Assembly (NCBI GenBank): GCA_030040395.1
Contig: JASHTU010000477.1
Coordinates: 1-12,954, forward strand
DNA: 12,954 nucleotides
Source of the DNA: Acidobacteriaceae bacterium
GTDB lineage: Bacteria; Acidobacteriota; Terriglobia; Terriglobales; Acidobacteriaceae
Direction of reading: 5' to 3'
Under the pieces are notes generated by a model that worked only from the letters and a program-made list of their open reading frames with translations, did no database searches and had not been told where the DNA came from. Of the stretch, positions 11,852 to 12,954 are shown piece after piece. The first letter of the stretch is position 1; every line of letters begins with the position of its first letter. Both the position numbers and the translations under genes were made by a program.

Positions 11852-12748
11852 ATGACCGGTTGGCGCAGTGCGCGTTGGGGATTCTTGCTCATCTTTCTCA
11901 ACGCGGCTTTCGCCCCGCCGAGCTACACGCAGGTACAAACTCTATCGAAAGTGACCCTGACTCCGGCCGTGGTGGAAGCCGGCTCGCCGGAGTTGATTCA
12001 TGTGAATGCGCCCGCCGCGGCGGCGCTCGATGGCGAATGGATGGGACGCAAGCTGGAGTTCTTCCGCGCCCGCAGTGGACACGGCTGGTTTGCGCTGGCG
12101 GGGGTGGACGTGGAAGCGACTACCGGACCAACGACGCTTCGGATTGGCGAGCGGCTAGCGGATGGAGCGACACGGGACTTGAGCCGGCCGGTCGAGATTC
12201 TCCCCGCCCATTACCACACCGGCTTTCTTACCGTTGCGCCTCAGTATGTGTCGCCGGGCCCCGAAGAGCTGAAGGAGATCGAGGCCGAGGTCGCGCTCAA
12301 GGACAAGGTGTTTGCGGAAAGCGCGCCGGAAAGGCTCTGGACGGGGGATTTTCGCGCCCCGGTAGCGGCTGCGCCTACGGATAGTTTCGGCACACGGCGC
12401 ATGTTTAACGGCAAGCTGGCCAGCGTGCACAAAGGGATGGATTTTCGCGCGCGGATGGGCACGCCGGTGCACGCGGGCAATAGTGGAGTGGTGGTGCTGG
12501 CCCGGAAGCTTTATTACGAAGGCAACTGCGTGGCCATCGACCATGGGCTGGGGCTCTACACCATCTCCATGCACCTGAGCCGCATCGACGTCCACGTGGG
12601 CGAGCATGTGGGGAAAGGGGAGCTTGTGGGGTTGAGCGGAGCGACGGGACGCGTGACGGGGCCGCACCTGCACTGGGCGGTGCGGTGGGGGAATGCGTAT
12701 CTCGATCCGGCGAAGCTGTTGCGGATGAAACTGGATGTGGCGCGTTAG
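11852..12748 (+). CDS. M23 (LytM-type) metallopeptidase with N-terminal beta-sandwich
   Basis: A 298-aa exported peptidoglycan hydrolase or processing enzyme. A signal peptide (MTGWRSARWGFLLIFLNAAFA) is followed by an Ig-like beta domain (about 33-118, with GEWMGRKLEFFRARSGHGWFALAGVD), a linker containing a short acidic helix (EELKEIEAEVALKDKVF), and the M23 domain (about 180-290). Catalytic features are complete: HKGMD gives H193 and D197, H241 lies in SMHLS, and HLH gives H272 and H274. By analogy with LytM, H193, D197 and H274 bind zinc while H241 and H272 assist catalysis. M23 enzymes cut peptide cross-links of murein, usually endopeptidically. No good ribosome site precedes the ATG; the four-codon frame at 11841 ends in the overlapping ATGA. 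A GCGC/GCGC stem and T-run overlap the stop. The IS200-type element begins just downstream. Confidence 0.92.
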   Translation: MTGWRSARWGFLLIFLNAAFAPPSYTQVQTLSKVTLTPAVVEAGSPELIHVNAPAAAALDGEWMGRKLEFFRARSGHGWFALAGVDVEATTGPTTLRIGERLADGATRDLSRPVEILPAHYHTGFLTVAPQYVSPGPEELKEIEAEVALKDKVFAESAPERLWTGDFRAPVAAAPTDSFGTRRMFNGKLASVHKGMDFRARMGTPVHAGNSGVVVLARKLYYEGNCVAIDHGLGLYTISMHLSRIDVHVGEHVGKGELVGLSGATGRVTGPHLHWAVRWGNAYLDPAKLLRMKLDVAR

Positions 12749-12757
12749 CGCATTTTT
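12740..12757 (+). terminator. Weak intrinsic terminator overlapping the peptidase stop
   Basis: GCGC (12740-12743) and GCGC (12748-12751) can form a 4-bp stem around GTTA, followed by a run of five T (12753-12757). The stem includes the last codon and stop of the peptidase. It is short for a terminator, so confidence is low. Confidence 0.3.
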
Positions 12758-12778
12758 CCTAGCTAAGCAAGGGAGGCC

Positions 12779-12795
12779 CCCCGGCTCTGCCGGGG
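12779..12795. repeat. Subterminal hairpin of the IS200-type element
   Basis: CCCCGGC (12779-12785) and GCCGGGG (12789-12795) form a perfect 7-bp stem with loop TCT. By analogy with IS200/IS605 this is the left-end imperfect or perfect palindrome recognised by the transposase as single-stranded DNA. Confidence 0.6.
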
Positions 12796-12880
12796 TGGCA
12801 GTAGAAGTTTGACATTTACGGGAGTCCACCCAAGAAACTCCAGAACGTGAGCCGCCAAGCACACGAGGAGGAGTTTCCGG

Positions 12881-12954
12881 ATGGACGAGTATGAGAGTTT
12901 AAGCCACAGCAAGTGGGAGTGCAAATACCATGTGATCTTCATCCCCAAGTGCCG
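12881..12954 (+). CDS. tnpA: IS200/IS605-type Y1 transposase, N-terminal fragment
   Basis: The first 24 codons and part of the next are present, reading MDEYESLSHSKWECKYHVIF then IPKC. The segment SLSHSKWECKYHVIFIPK is characteristic of the N-terminal strand of TnpA transposases (PF01797 type), single-strand-specific HUH enzymes of about 140-150 aa that move the element through a circular ssDNA intermediate. A strong ribosome site, GAGGAGGAG (12865-12873), lies 7 bases before the ATG. The HUH motif and catalytic tyrosine would be beyond the window, so activity cannot be judged. The cysteine at the 24th codon sits where a tyrosine (IPKY) is common. Confidence 0.85.
   Translation, partial: MDEYESLSHSKWECKYHVIFIPKC

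Larger units (their letters stand above)
12765..12954 (+). mobile_element. IS200/IS605-family element, left end (cut by the window)
   Basis: A perfect 7-bp stem with a 3-nt loop, CCCCGGC TCT GCCGGGG (12779-12795), lies about 85 bp before a Y1-transposase start. Subterminal hairpins of this kind are the recognition structures of IS200/IS605 ends, which have no inverted terminal repeats. The exact left boundary is uncertain and is placed within 12760-12778; the right end is outside the window. Confidence 0.65.

Noticed and set aside
11841..11855. Four-codon frame ATG CTG AGT GCA TGA overlapping the peptidase start
   Set aside because: No ribosome site and such mini-frames are common by chance.
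1..12954. CRISPR array, rRNA or defence system
   Set aside because: No regularly spaced repeats, no rRNA signatures and no defence-gene families were seen on either strand.

Overview
The window looks like a chromosomal stretch from an Acidobacteriota (Terriglobia-like) soil bacterium. This rests on the GC-rich composition, on Oar/CarboxypepD-type TonB-dependent receptors ending in an aromatic barrel strand, and on several secreted proteins of a style recurrent in that phylum. The assignment is inference from protein style; no marker gene is present.

Layout. 1-450 is the 3' end of a TonB-dependent receptor, followed by an imperfect hairpin. 451-918 has no gene but holds a palindromic operator-like box and a 5'-leader with a possible pseudoknot in front of a phospholipase C/phosphoesterase gene (919-2109). 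A small basic protein (2178-2501) follows, then a 366-bp gene-free stretch with two separate sets of strong inverted repeats (2547-2609 and 2679-2723). Next is a secreted, probably outer-membrane beta-barrel protein (2868-4262). It converges on a complete 937-aa TonB-dependent receptor on the minus strand (4339-7152). Upstream of the receptor on the same strand is a small two-helix protein with an HxH...HCxxCxxxH motif (7348-7662, DUF2946-like). A divergent intergenic region leads to a secreted 365-aa protein (7844-8941).

The second half holds a broken TonB-dependent receptor (minus, 9058-10205) in which a signal-peptide start is joined out of frame to the last third of the barrel. Then come a Sel1-repeat protein (about 10383-10979), a secreted protein built of a duplicated 73-residue unit (11177-11791), an M23 (LytM-type) metallopeptidase with an N-terminal beta-sandwich (11852-12748), and the left end and first codons of an IS200/IS605-type transposase cut by the window edge (12881-12954).

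Functionally the region is almost entirely cell-envelope biology: outer-membrane import, secreted or periplasmic proteins and a peptidoglycan hydrolase. No defence island, CRISPR array, tRNA or rRNA is visible. The most interesting material is the small Cys/His protein paired with a disulfide-rich receptor, the internally deleted receptor, the fourfold-repeat secreted protein, and several unexplained RNA-structure-like inverted repeats in the gaps.
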